Source: Myxococcales bacterium (lineage in GTDB: Bacteria > Myxococcota > Polyangia > Nannocystales > Nannocystaceae). Taken from it: 64,000 nucleotides of DNA. Each line of letters starts with the position of its first letter. The first letter of the stretch is position 1. Of the stretch, positions 15,768 to 23,947 are shown piece after piece. The position numbers and the translations under genes are program-made. The notes under the pieces are model-generated. The model did no database searches. It was not told the DNA's origin and saw nothing but the letters and a program-made list of their open reading frames with translations. The stretch covers positions 1-64,000 of the forward strand of contig JAEUJW010000010.1 of the NCBI GenBank assembly GCA_016793465.1, in the 5' to 3' direction.

Positions 15768-16970
15768 TCATTGCGGGAGGAACGGCGCGCAGGTCGACAC
15801 CCCGGCCCCGACGATCACCAGCGGCGCGGCGTCCTCGACCTGCACGAGGTCCTGCTTGCCGTTCATGTCGCTGTCGTCGTAGTCGAGGTGGGTGACCTCG
15901 CTGATGTTGTTGTTGTTGCTGTCGGTGAAGAAGTAGAAGTCGCCGGCGAAGAACGCGAAGGCGAACGCGCCGTTGTTGATCTCGAGGCCGTTGAGCGGCA
16001 GCGTGTCGATGACCGAGGCGTCGGTCTTGTCGACCTCGACCAGCTTGGCCGGGAACGCCCCGCCGAAGATGAAGGCCCGCCCGTCGCCCGAGCCGCTGCC
16101 CTCGGCGCCGTTGAAGTTGGTCTTGCCGAGCTTCGAGAGGATCAGCGTGTCGGGGTCGATGGTGATGAAGTCGCCGACGCCCGGGCCCTCCGAGAACGGC
16201 GGGATGCCGTTCCAGGTGTTGCCGTAGATGCGGTCGCACACGTCGACCGCGCTGTTCGACACGAACGCCATGCCGAAGTTGGTGACGCCGAGCTGCCCGG
16301 GGTTGTAGCCGGGGTCGTCGCACATGCCGAGGTCGGTGAGGTTGACCTTGCGCAGCTCGCCGCCGACGTACTGCACCCAGGCGAAGCCCTGGCGGTCGAC
16401 CGCCATCGAGAACGTCGAGAACAGGCCCGGGCAGGCGATCGTGCCCAGCATCTCGAAGGTGTTGCTCTCCGGGAAGTACTTCCACACCTCCGAGTCGTCC
16501 GACAGCACGAAGATGCCGTCGTCGAGCGCGACCTCGAGGTCGGGGCACTCGCAGGCGCCGACGCCGGTGGTGGTGTCGTCGCCGGTGTCGCTCGAGGGGT
16601 CGCCGCTGGGGTCGCCGGTCGTCGTGGTGCCGGGCTCGCTCGTCGACGTCGTGGTCGTCGACGGGTCGCTCGACGACGACGGGTCGCTCGAGGGGTCGCT
16701 CGTCGGGCCCACGCCGGTCTCGCTGCTGCCGGTCGCGAGCGGGCCGGTCTCGCTGGCGACGGCCGTGGTGCCGGTGCCGTCGCCGCTCAGCGTGCCGGTG
16801 CCGGCGCTCGTCACCTCGTCGCCGCCGGTGGTCGGCTCGACGCCGGTCGGCGACGACGGCGAGCTCGCCGACGTGCTGCCGCCGGCGCTGGCGCTGGCGC
16901 CGGTGTCTTCCGGGGGGTCGCCGCAGGCGACGAGCAGGACGGCGGTGAGGACGGCGATCGGTCGGGACAT
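15768..16970 (-). CDS. Surface lipoprotein with Ser/Thr linker and propeller-like domain
   Basis: A 400-residue lipoprotein. MSRPIAVLTAVLLVAC is a textbook lipoprotein signal. It is followed by roughly 130 residues of Ser/Thr/Gly/Pro/Asp-rich linker and a folded domain beginning CECPDLEVALDDGIFVL. The domain has repeated strands such as DDSEVWKYFPES, AWVQYVGGELRKVNLTD and AKLVEVDKTDASVIDTL that suggest a beta-propeller. Longer upstream readings run through the tandem repeats and are rejected; AAGGAG 7 nt before ATG 16970 supports this start. Several Cys pairs suggest an oxidising location. The function is unknown, and surface exposure is inferred from the linker. Confidence 0.8.
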   Translation of the reverse strand: MSRPIAVLTAVLLVACGDPPEDTGASASAGGSTSASSPSSPTGVEPTTGGDEVTSAGTGTLSGDGTGTTAVASETGPLATGSSETGVGPTSDPSSDPSSSSDPSTTTTSTSEPGTTTTGDPSGDPSSDTGDDTTTGVGACECPDLEVALDDGIFVLSDDSEVWKYFPESNTFEMLGTIACPGLFSTFSMAVDRQGFAWVQYVGGELRKVNLTDLGMCDDPGYNPGQLGVTNFGMAFVSNSAVDVCDRIYGNTWNGIPPFSEGPGVGDFITIDPDTLILSKLGKTNFNGAEGSGSGDGRAFIFGGAFPAKLVEVDKTDASVIDTLPLNGLEINNGAFAFAFFAGDFYFFTDSNNNNISEVTHLDYDDSDMNGKQDLVQVEDAAPLVIVGAGVSTCAPFLPQ

Positions 16971-17001
16971 GGCGCGCTCCTTGCGAGGGGCGCCGAGGAT
17001 A

Positions 17002-17207
17002 TCACGCGCGTCGCCGACGCTCGCGCGGGCGCAGCGCGACCCGCCCAGGCGCCTGTCACCCGCGTCGCCGCAGCGCGACCCGCCCACTTGCCTGTCACCC
17101 GCGTCGCCGACGCTCGCGCAGGCGCAGCGCGACCCGCCCACGTGCCTGTCACCCGCGTGGCCGACGCTCGCGCGGGCGCAGCGCGACCAGCCCCGCCCAC
17201 GTGCCTG
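17002..17207 (-). repeat. Four decayed tandem copies of a neighbouring CDS 3' end
   Basis: Units at 17002-17055, 17056-17094, 17095-17148 and 17149-17207 each begin (plus strand) with TCAC and match the last 40-55 bp of the 228-aa gene ending at 17208, including its TGA stop. They are 54, 39, 54 and 59 bp long. Each would encode a variant of LVALRLRERRRRG plus stop, but none is connected to a start. Confidence 0.92.
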
Positions 17208-17894
17208 TCACCCGCGCCGCCGACGCTCGCGCAGGCGCAGCGCGACCAGCCCCGCCAGCCCGAACAGCCCGGCGAGCCCGGCCCACGTGCGCCAGCGGGC
17301 GGGCGCGGGCGGAGCCTCGTCGGGGGCCGGCGGCGACGGCTCGACCGCCGCCGCCGGCGCGGGCGCGGGCCGCCGGATCGTCAGGGCCGGGCGCCGCCTC
17401 GCGGCCACGAAGTCGAGGGGCCCGACCGCGCCGTGCGAGCCCGCCGACGCGTCGCTGAACCACACCTGGCCGTGGTGGCGGTGGCCCGCCTCGAGGCGGG
17501 CGAGCAGCGGCAGGCGCACGGTCACCGCGGTGAGCGGCTGCCCCTCGGGACAGGTGAACGCGGCGTGGAACGCCAGCCCGTCCTCCTCGACGAACGTCAC
17601 CCGCTCGACCGCGCCCGCGCACTCCGCCGCGCCGTCCTCGATCTGCACGCCCGCGCCCATGGCGGCGGCCAGCGCGTCCTGCACCTGCAGCAGCTCGATC
17701 TCGGAGACGACGCCGTCGCGGTCGGCGTCGACCCGCGGGACCACCTTCGCCGCCTCGCCGCGGGCCAGCACGAGCTCGACGCCGACGCGCCGGCCGTCGA
17801 CGCGGTAGGCCCCCCGCGACAGCCCGGGCTGGTGCGCCGCCGCCGGACCGGCGACGAGGACCACGAGACCGACGATCAGGGCGAGCCGAAGCAC
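17208..17894 (-). CDS. Exported protein with EF-hand-like loop and C-terminal membrane anchor
   Basis: A 228-residue protein starting at GTG 17894, with an N-terminal signal (LRLALIVGLVVLVAGPAAA) followed by HQPGLSRGAYRVDGRRVGV. Residues near 56-67 (DADRDGVVSEIE) read as an EF-hand-type calcium loop. Two Cys (in AECAG and FTCPEG) could pair. After an Ala/Pro-rich linker, the chain ends in a membrane helix (WAGLAGLFGLAGLVAL) and the basic tail RLRERRRRG, an anchor resembling the membrane-spanning ends of sortase- or MYXO-CTERM-type proteins but without the diagnostic Cys. The function is unknown. The GTG follows TAGAGT by 6 nt. Its 3' end is repeated four more times downstream. Confidence 0.75.
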   Translation of the reverse strand: MLRLALIVGLVVLVAGPAAAHQPGLSRGAYRVDGRRVGVELVLARGEAAKVVPRVDADRDGVVSEIELLQVQDALAAAMGAGVQIEDGAAECAGAVERVTFVEEDGLAFHAAFTCPEGQPLTAVTVRLPLLARLEAGHRHHGQVWFSDASAGSHGAVGPLDFVAARRRPALTIRRPAPAPAAAVEPSPPAPDEAPPAPARWRTWAGLAGLFGLAGLVALRLRERRRRG

Positions 17895-17900
17895 CCGCGC

Positions 17901-17906
17901 ACTCTA
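17901..17906 (-). promoter_or_regulatory. Putative -10 element (TAGAGT)
   Basis: TAGAGT on the minus strand ends 6 nt before the GTG start of the 228-aa gene, supporting GTG over other starts. Confidence 0.5.
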
Positions 17907-17926
17907 CACCGATCCCGCGCCCGCGC

Positions 17927-18155
17927 GTCACGCGACGATCGCTGCGGTCGACGTAACCTGGCTCGAAGGCCAGGTCACCGAGCCGATCCCGGCCGCCCGC
18001 CGCGCCCGCGTCACGCGGACAGGGCCGCGGTGAGCGGCGCTCGACGTGACCGCCGCGCCAGCGTCACGCGGACAGGGCCGCGGTGAGCGGCGCTCGACTT
18101 AACCTGGCTCGAAGGCCAGGTCACCGGGCAGGCCCCGGCCGCTCGCGCCCGGGCG
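17927..18155 (-). repeat. Decayed tandem copies of the patatin gene 3' end
   Basis: Three shortened copies lie at about 17927-18010, 18011-18063 and 18064-18155. Each begins (plus strand) with TCACGCG, and the two just after the real gene continue with GACAGG, like the true stop region TCACTCGGACAGG at 18156. Two copies also contain the 20-bp block with ACCTGGC-tcgaag-GCCAGGT arms (17956-17975 and 18102-18121) that occurs inside the real gene at 18237-18256. The copies lack an internal stretch of the true tail. Confidence 0.88.
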
Positions 18156-19298
18156 TCACTCGGACAGGAACGCGGCGATCTCGGCGCGGCGCGCCAGGGT
18201 GTCGCGGTAGCCGAGCTCGAGCAGGCGGTCGACGTAACCTGGCTCGAAGGCCAGGTAACTGAGCAGGTCCCAGCCGCTCGCCCCGGTCGCGCCGATGCCC
18301 CGCAGGAGGTAGCGCAGGGTCCGCGGCAGGTCGTCGTAGCGGTCGGCGGCCAGGCGCCCCAGGTCCTGCGAGGGCCGCAGGGCCAGGGCGGCGAGCGGGC
18401 GCAGGCGCTCGGGCATGCGCCCGCGCTCGTCGTGCGGCACGAAGCCGACGGCCTGGTTGATCCGCTCGAGCAGCTCGAGGTCCGCCTCGAGCGAGTCGAG
18501 GAACACGGCGTTCAATAAGACCCCGGCGATCTCGGCCAGCGAGACCTTGTCGGCCTTCAGCTGCTCGTTGAGCAGGACCGTCTGGTCGCCGGTGCGGGCG
18601 TAGCGGATGCCGATGGCGATGAGCTTGTCGGCGCCGAGGTGGATCGCCGGGCTGGTCGGCGCCGTCATGCGCACGCAGCCGTCGCCGTAGGGCGCCCCGC
18701 CGAGCGCCACCGGCGGGAAGAACAGCGGGATCGCGGCCGAGGCCTGCACGTGCTCGACGCGGATCGGGCTGCGCACGCCGATCCGGCTGCTGCGCACCCA
18801 CGGCGCGATGTCGGGTGCGCCGTCGAAGAAGCTGACCGCGGTGCCGGTGAGATAGTTGGTCGCGGTGACCGCCAGCCCGCGCAGGCGCCCGCTGGCCAGG
18901 TGTCCGGCGATGCGCGCGACCTCGAGGTGCTCGCGCAGGAAGCCGCGCAGCGGCGCGGTGTCGAGGAGGAAGTTGATCGTGCCCGCGCCGACGATCCCGC
19001 CGAGGCTGAGGTCGCGGACCCAGCGGGTGCCGAGCGCGGCCAGGCGCGCGACGTCGGTGCGAAACACCTGGCTCGAGTCGAGCCCGTGCCACATCGACCA
19101 CAGGTTGCGGGTCGCGGCGCGGAAGTCGTCGGCCTGGCTGGCGAGGTAGGCGGCGTTGATCGCACCCGCCGACACGCCGGCGAGCACGCGGAACGGGGTG
19201 CGGTCGAAGTCGGCGATCTCGGCCAGCGCCTTGAGGGCGCCGACCTGATAGGCCGCCCGGGCGCCGCCGCCGGTGAGCACGAGGCCGAGGGTGGTCAC
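18156..19298 (-). CDS. Patatin-like phospholipase
   Basis: A 380-residue patatin-family lipid acyl hydrolase. Starting at GTG 19298, the protein opens VTTLGLVLTGGGARAAYQVG, placing the GGGxRG-like oxyanion loop at residues 10-14. The nucleophile elbow is GVS43AG at 41-45, and the catalytic Asp motif appears as YGDGC in the second half (DGC in place of the usual DGG/A). It has no signal peptide and is probably cytoplasmic or secreted by another route. Longer upstream starts add a disordered basic leader. TATAAG 8 nt before the GTG supports this start. The closing segment YLAFEPGYVDRLLELGYRDTL is followed by decayed copies of the gene end. Confidence 0.85.
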   Translation of the reverse strand: MTTLGLVLTGGGARAAYQVGALKALAEIADFDRTPFRVLAGVSAGAINAAYLASQADDFRAATRNLWSMWHGLDSSQVFRTDVARLAALGTRWVRDLSLGGIVGAGTINFLLDTAPLRGFLREHLEVARIAGHLASGRLRGLAVTATNYLTGTAVSFFDGAPDIAPWVRSSRIGVRSPIRVEHVQASAAIPLFFPPVALGGAPYGDGCVRMTAPTSPAIHLGADKLIAIGIRYARTGDQTVLLNEQLKADKVSLAEIAGVLLNAVFLDSLEADLELLERINQAVGFVPHDERGRMPERLRPLAALALRPSQDLGRLAADRYDDLPRTLRYLLRGIGATGASGWDLLSYLAFEPGYVDRLLELGYRDTLARRAEIAAFLSE

Positions 19299-19306
19299 GC
19301 CGGCCC

Positions 19307-19312
19307 TTATAA
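19307..19312 (-). promoter_or_regulatory. Putative -10 element (TATAAG)
   Basis: TATAAG (within TTATAAG) ends 8 nt before the GTG of the patatin gene; it is one of the few AT-rich hexamers in the area. Confidence 0.5.
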
Positions 19313-19493
19313 CAACAACGACCGACGCTGACCCGCGGGCCGCGGCGATCGGCGCGGCATTTTCGACGCGGGCCGCGTCGGCGATCCCGCCGGCCCCGCG
19401 ATCGTCCCGCCCGCGGCGTGATGTACGGCGCACCACGCGGCCGGGCGACCGTCCGGGGCCGCGACGGATCTATCGAGGCCGTCGTGCGTGGGG

Positions 19494-19499
19494 TACTCT
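19494..19499 (+). promoter_or_regulatory. Putative -10 element (TACTCT)
   Basis: TACTCT precedes a TTG at 19511 by 11 nt. It would lie inside the coding sequence if an upstream ATG (19418 or 19421) were used, so the start of this gene is unresolved. Confidence 0.35.
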
Positions 19500-19510
19500 G
19501 GACCGCCGTT

Positions 19511-22500
19511 TTGCCGCCCGCTCCGCCCACTCCCCCGCCCGGCTCTCCCGAGGCGCTGCACGCCGCCTACGCCCAGCACGTCGGGACCGTACGCGCGGCG
19601 GTCCAGCTGTTCGGACTGCCCGCCGACCTCGCCGACGAGGTCACCCTCGAGACCTTCGTGATGGCCCACGGCCGCGGCGAGGACCTGCACAGCCCGGCGA
19701 TCGCCAAGGCCCGCCTGTGCACCCTCGCCCTGCGCGTCGCCGACAGCTTCCGCGACGAGGTCCCGCCCGACTCCCCGCCCGTCACCTACGCGGTGCCCGG
19801 CGGCGTGGTCCTGTCGGTCTTCCTCGACGGTTTGAAAGATCGCCGCCGCGAGATGTTCGTGCTCGCCGAGCTCGGCGGCCTGCGCGTGCCGGAGCTCTCG
19901 GCCGAGCTCGGCCTCGGCTTCGACGGCGTGCGCGCCACGCTGGTCGAGCTGCTCCGCGACTTCGCGGCGACGACCGCCAACGCCGAGGCCGAGGAGGTGC
20001 TGCACCTGTGGGTCGAGGCCAACACGCCCGACCCCACGACCCTCGAGCGCGGCTGGCACCGCGTGCTCCGCCGCGTCGCCCCCGAGCTCGCGCCGCGCCG
20101 CACGCCCACGCCGCCGCCCGGAAGCTGGGGCCTGCCGCCGATCCCCGCGCCGCCCGACCCCCCGCCCGAGCCGACGCCGGCACCGTCGCTGCTCCCCGAG
20201 GCCGCGCCAGGCTCGCTGCTCGCGGCCATCAACCTCGACGTCGAGTCGACGCCCGAACCACCGCCGCTGCCGGGCTTCGTGATCCCGACGCCCGCGAGCC
20301 CGAGCCCGCCGGCCCGCCCGCAAGAGCCGCCCTCCGTGCCGCAACCGCCGTCGTCCCCGTTCGCGCCGCAACCGCCGTCGTCCCCGTTCGCCGCGCCGCA
20401 ACCGCCGTCGTCCCCGTTCGCGCCGCAACCGCCGTCGTCTCCCTTCGCCGCGCCGCAACCTCCGTCGTCCCCGTTCGCGCCGCAACCTCCGTCGTCCCCG
20501 TTCGGCGCGCCACAGCAGCCGCTCGCGCCGCAGCAACCGTCGTCCCCGTTCGCCGCGCCACAACAACCGCTCGCGCCGCATCCTCCCGGCGGCCAGTTCA
20601 CGCCGCAGCAACCGCTCGCACCACAGCAGCCGCTCGCGCCGCATCCTCCCGGCGGCCAGTTCACGCCGCAGCAACCGCTCGCACCGCAGCAACCGCTCGC
20701 GCCGCATCCTCCCGGCGGCCAGTTCACGCCACAGCTCGCGCCGCAGCAACAACACGCGCCGCATCCTCCGGTCGGTCAGTTCTCGCCGCAGCATCCGCTC
20801 GCGCCGCCTCCTGCTCTCGGACAGCCGCTCGCGCCTCCTCCTCCGGGAGGCCAGTTCGCGTCGCAGCAGCCGCTCGCGCCGCCGGTCCTCGGTCAACAAC
20901 AACTCGCACCGCCCGCGCTCGGCCAGCAACCTCTCGCGCCTCCGCCTCCCGCGATCGGCCATCCACCACTCGCACCGCCGCCTCCCGCGCTCGGCCAGCC
21001 ACCCGCGATTGGCCAACCACTCGCGCCGCCGCCTCCCGCGATCGGCCAACCACTCGCGCCGCCGCCTCCCGCGATCGGCCAACCTCTCGCGCCGCCTCCC
21101 GGCTCACCGTTCGCGCCACACGCTCCTCCCGGCCAGGGCTTCGGCGGCCCATCGCCTCAACCTCCGTTCGCTCCGCAGCCGCCGCAGCCTTTCGCCGGGC
21201 CGCCGCAGTTCACCGGCCAACCCGGTCCGCAGTTCGCCGGCCAACCTGGCCCGCAGCCGCACTTCGCCGGCCAACCCGGTCAACAACCGCCGCCGCACTT
21301 CGCCGGTCAACCCGGTCAACAACCACCGCACTTCGCCGGCCAACCTGGTCAACAACCGCCGCCGCCCTTCGCCGGCCCACCCGGTCAACAACCACCGCAC
21401 TTCGCCGCTCAACCCGGCCAACAACCGCCGCACTTCGCCGGTCAACCCGGTCAACAACAGCCGCCGCCCTTCGCCGGTCAACCCGTTCAACAACCGCCGC
21501 ACTTCGCCGGCCAACCCGGTCAACAACCGCCGCCCTTCGCCGGTCAACCCGGCCAACAACCGCCGCACTTCGCCGGCCAGACCGGCCCGCACCCGCAGCT
21601 CGCCGGTCCGCTCGCCGCGCCCCAGCCTCCGCCCGCTCCGCCCCCGCTCGCCGCACCCGCCCCGCCGCGGCGCTCCGGCAGCTTCAGCGACGAGACGCTC
21701 GGTGTCCCGCCCGCCCCCGTCGGCGGCAGCTTCACCAGCGAGGCCCTCGACGCTCCGCCGCTCACGGCCCGCGGCGGCAGCTTCACCAGCGAGGCCCTCG
21801 GCGCGCCCGCGCCGGTCGTCCCCGCGGGCGCGCATCGCTCGTTCAGCGACGCCACCCTCGGCGCCCCGCCGCGCCCGACCCACACCTTCAGCGACGAGGG
21901 CCCGAGCAGCGCGATCGACTCGCGCCCCGATCACCGCCGTCGCCGCGGCAGCCCGCTCGTGTGGGCGATCCCCCTGCTGCTCCTGCTCGTCGGCGGCGGC
22001 GTGGCCCTGTGGTGGTTCGTCCTGCGCGCCGAGCCCGAGGCCGACGAGGTCGCGATCGCCGACGTCGAGACCCCGGCCGAGCCCGAGACCCCGGCCGTCG
22101 ACAGCGCCCCCGTCGACCCCTCGCTCACGCCCGCGATCCCGGTCGACCCGACCGCGCCCGTCGACCCGACGACCACCCCCGCGCCCGTGCCCGGCGACCC
22201 GAGCAAGCCGCCCGAGACCCCGCCCGGCAAGACCGTCGACACCCCGCCCGGCAAGACCGTCGACACCCCGCCGAGCAAGACCACCAAGAAGCCGAGCGGC
22301 GGCGCCACCAAGAAGCCCAAGCCGAGCGGCGGCGGCACCACGACCAAGGAGGACCCGTTCGAGAAGCGCCGCGACCAGGCCGACCAGGCCGACCCCGGCC
22401 GCGTGATCATGGAGCTGGAGATGCTCAGCGCCGCCAAGAACTCGCTGAAGAGCAACCCGCTGCAGGCCCTCGCCTACGTGCAGCAGCACGAGAAGGAGTT

Positions 22501-22663
22501 CCCGAAGAGCCAGCCCGGGCTCGTCGATCAGTTCGACGAGGTCAAGATCAAAGCCATGTGCGCGCTCGGTCGCTCGGCCCAGGCCAAGACCGAGGCCGCC
22601 AACATCCTGAAGAAGCGCCCCAGCTCCACGCGGGTCGCCAACGCGATCAAGCTGTGCAAATGA
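19511..22663 (+). CDS. ECF-sigma-like protein fused to a Pro/Gln-rich membrane protein
   Basis: About 1050 residues (longer by 31 if ATG 19418 is used). Residues 10-75 (LHAAYAQHVGTVRAAVQLFG...) resemble ECF sigma region 2, and 95-150 (LKDRRREMFVLAELGGLRVPELSAELGLGFDGVRATLVELL) resemble the region 4 helix-turn-helix. A roughly 600-residue Pro/Gln/Gly repeat section follows, then SGSF/GGSFTSEAL motifs and a membrane helix near 816-836 (WAIPLLLLLVGGGVALWWFVL). A Pro/Thr/Lys linker leads to a helical C-terminal domain (LQALAYVQQHEKEFP...GRSAQAKTEAANILKKRP). In myxobacteria a similar C-terminal domain usually sits in a separate gene next to an ECF sigma gene; here they seem fused. This would be a membrane-tethered sigma or pseudo-sigma. 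Confidence 0.75.
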   Translation: MPPAPPTPPPGSPEALHAAYAQHVGTVRAAVQLFGLPADLADEVTLETFVMAHGRGEDLHSPAIAKARLCTLALRVADSFRDEVPPDSPPVTYAVPGGVVLSVFLDGLKDRRREMFVLAELGGLRVPELSAELGLGFDGVRATLVELLRDFAATTANAEAEEVLHLWVEANTPDPTTLERGWHRVLRRVAPELAPRRTPTPPPGSWGLPPIPAPPDPPPEPTPAPSLLPEAAPGSLLAAINLDVESTPEPPPLPGFVIPTPASPSPPARPQEPPSVPQPPSSPFAPQPPSSPFAAPQPPSSPFAPQPPSSPFAAPQPPSSPFAPQPPSSPFGAPQQPLAPQQPSSPFAAPQQPLAPHPPGGQFTPQQPLAPQQPLAPHPPGGQFTPQQPLAPQQPLAPHPPGGQFTPQLAPQQQHAPHPPVGQFSPQHPLAPPPALGQPLAPPPPGGQFASQQPLAPPVLGQQQLAPPALGQQPLAPPPPAIGHPPLAPPPPALGQPPAIGQPLAPPPPAIGQPLAPPPPAIGQPLAPPPGSPFAPHAPPGQGFGGPSPQPPFAPQPPQPFAGPPQFTGQPGPQFAGQPGPQPHFAGQPGQQPPPHFAGQPGQQPPHFAGQPGQQPPPPFAGPPGQQPPHFAAQPGQQPPHFAGQPGQQQPPPFAGQPVQQPPHFAGQPGQQPPPFAGQPGQQPPHFAGQTGPHPQLAGPLAAPQPPPAPPPLAAPAPPRRSGSFSDETLGVPPAPVGGSFTSEALDAPPLTARGGSFTSEALGAPAPVVPAGAHRSFSDATLGAPPRPTHTFSDEGPSSAIDSRPDHRRRRGSPLVWAIPLLLLLVGGGVALWWFVLRAEPEADEVAIADVETPAEPETPAVDSAPVDPSLTPAIPVDPTAPVDPTTTPAPVPGDPSKPPETPPGKTVDTPPGKTVDTPPSKTTKKPSGGATKKPKPSGGGTTTKEDPFEKRRDQADQADPGRVIMELEMLSAAKNSLKSNPLQALAYVQQHEKEFPKSQPGLVDQFDEVKIKAMCALGRSAQAKTEAANILKKRPSSTRVANAIKLCK
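20335..21605 (+). repeat. Pro/Gln-rich coding repeats
   Basis: In-frame repeats within the sigma-like fusion gene: first QPPSSPFAP/QPPSSPFAAP units, then QQPLAPHPPGGQFTP units, then PPPAIGQPLAP units, and finally about 15 FAGQPGQQPPPHF-type units. The change of unit along the tract suggests several independent expansions. The minus-strand reading of this tract is long but spurious. Confidence 0.9.
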
Positions 22664-23907
22664 GGCCGCTGCTCGCCCTCGCGTTGCTCGCGGCCTGCAC
22701 GCGCGACCCGGCCCCCGCGATCGTGCGCCCGGAGCCCCCGCCGATCGCGCCGTCGCCCGGCTCACCGCGCACCTGCATGGACCACGCGATCGGGTCGCAG
22801 GACGCCGCGCGCTGCTGGGTCGAGTGGCTGGCCTCGCCGGCGCTGACCGGCCGCGCCCCCGGGTCGCCCGGCGGCGAGACGGCCCGCGCCGGCCTGATCG
22901 CCGCCTTCACCGACCTGTCCCTCGAGCCAGCCGGCGAGGACGACACGTTCCTGCAGGACCTCCCGCGCGGCGCCAGCGTGCTCGCGCTGGTCCCCGGCAA
23001 GGACCCCGCGCGCGAGCACGAGGTGGTCGTCGTCGGCGCCCACTACGACCACCTCGGCACGATCAACGGCGCCCACTACCCCGGCGCCGACGACAACGCC
23101 AGCGGCGTGGCCGCGCTCGTCGACCTCGCGCGCCGCCTGGCCGCCGCGCCCGCCCCGCGCACCGTGCTGCTGGCCGCCTTCGACGCCGAGGAGCCGCCCG
23201 CCTACCGCACCGCCGCCATGGGCTCGCAGCGCTGGGTCGCCGAGCCGACGATCGCCCGCGATCGTGTGGTCGCGATGATCGCCCTCGACGTGCTCGGCGG
23301 CAACCTGTGGCCCGGCGCGCGCACCCCCGTGTTCGTCATGGGCCGCGAGACCGTGGCCGCGACCGGCGCGCCCGACCTCGGCCTGGCCCCGGTCCCGAGC
23401 CGCGCCATGCACCTGCGCCTCGTCGAGGAGCTGCCGACCGGTCGCCAGGCGTTCAGCGATCACGGGGCGTTCTTCGCGGCGAACATCCCGGCGCTGTTCA
23501 TCTCGAGCGGCCGCTCGCCGCACTACCACCGCACCACCGACCTCCCGCAGCACCTCGACTACGAGAAGCTCGCCGCCGCGGTCACCGTCGTCGAGGCCCA
23601 CGTGCGCTGGCTCGCCGAGTCGCCGACGCGCCCCGGCTGGCGCGCCGAGCAGCCCGTCACCGCCGCCGACGCCGGCGTCGTGCTCGAGCTGCTGCAGCAG
23701 GGCGCCGCCACGCCCGAGCTGTCCGGGGCCGCCGCGCCGGCGATCCGCGAGGCCACCGCCGCCATGGCCCGCCTCGCCGCCGGCGACCCGGCCGCCGCGC
23801 TCGCCGAGGCCGACGCCCGCGTCGTCATCGCCACCAGCTTGCGCCTGCAGTGCCTGCTGACGCCCGACGACGAGCTGCCCGCGCAGGCCTGCCTCGCCCT
23901 GCCGTGA
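22660..23907 (+). CDS. M28 family zinc aminopeptidase lipoprotein
   Basis: A 415-residue exported metallopeptidase, overlapping the preceding gene by ATGA. MRPLLALALLAAC is a short lipoprotein signal. The dizinc site of family M28 is complete: HYDH (in VVGAHYDHLG), GADDN (PGADDNASG), the DAEE pair in LAAFDAEEP, ALDVLGG, and a late His in SPHYHRTTDLPQHLDY. These enzymes remove N-terminal residues or hydrolyse related substrates in the periplasm or outside. A C-terminal extension of about 100 Ala-rich residues follows the catalytic domain. Translational coupling to the sigma-like membrane protein suggests shared expression; a functional link is unproven. Confidence 0.88.
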   Translation: MRPLLALALLAACTRDPAPAIVRPEPPPIAPSPGSPRTCMDHAIGSQDAARCWVEWLASPALTGRAPGSPGGETARAGLIAAFTDLSLEPAGEDDTFLQDLPRGASVLALVPGKDPAREHEVVVVGAHYDHLGTINGAHYPGADDNASGVAALVDLARRLAAAPAPRTVLLAAFDAEEPPAYRTAAMGSQRWVAEPTIARDRVVAMIALDVLGGNLWPGARTPVFVMGRETVAATGAPDLGLAPVPSRAMHLRLVEELPTGRQAFSDHGAFFAANIPALFISSGRSPHYHRTTDLPQHLDYEKLAAAVTVVEAHVRWLAESPTRPGWRAEQPVTAADAGVVLELLQQGAATPELSGAAAPAIREATAAMARLAAGDPAAALAEADARVVIATSLRLQCLLTPDDELPAQACLALP

Positions 23908-23947
23908 TCCCACGAACAGGCGCCGCGGCCCTCACGGACCACGGCGC

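Noticed and set aside
19307..21082. Arg/Leu-rich minus-strand frame with many repeats
   Set aside because: Its repeats are the antisense of the Pro/Gln-rich coding tract; no domain or signal is present.
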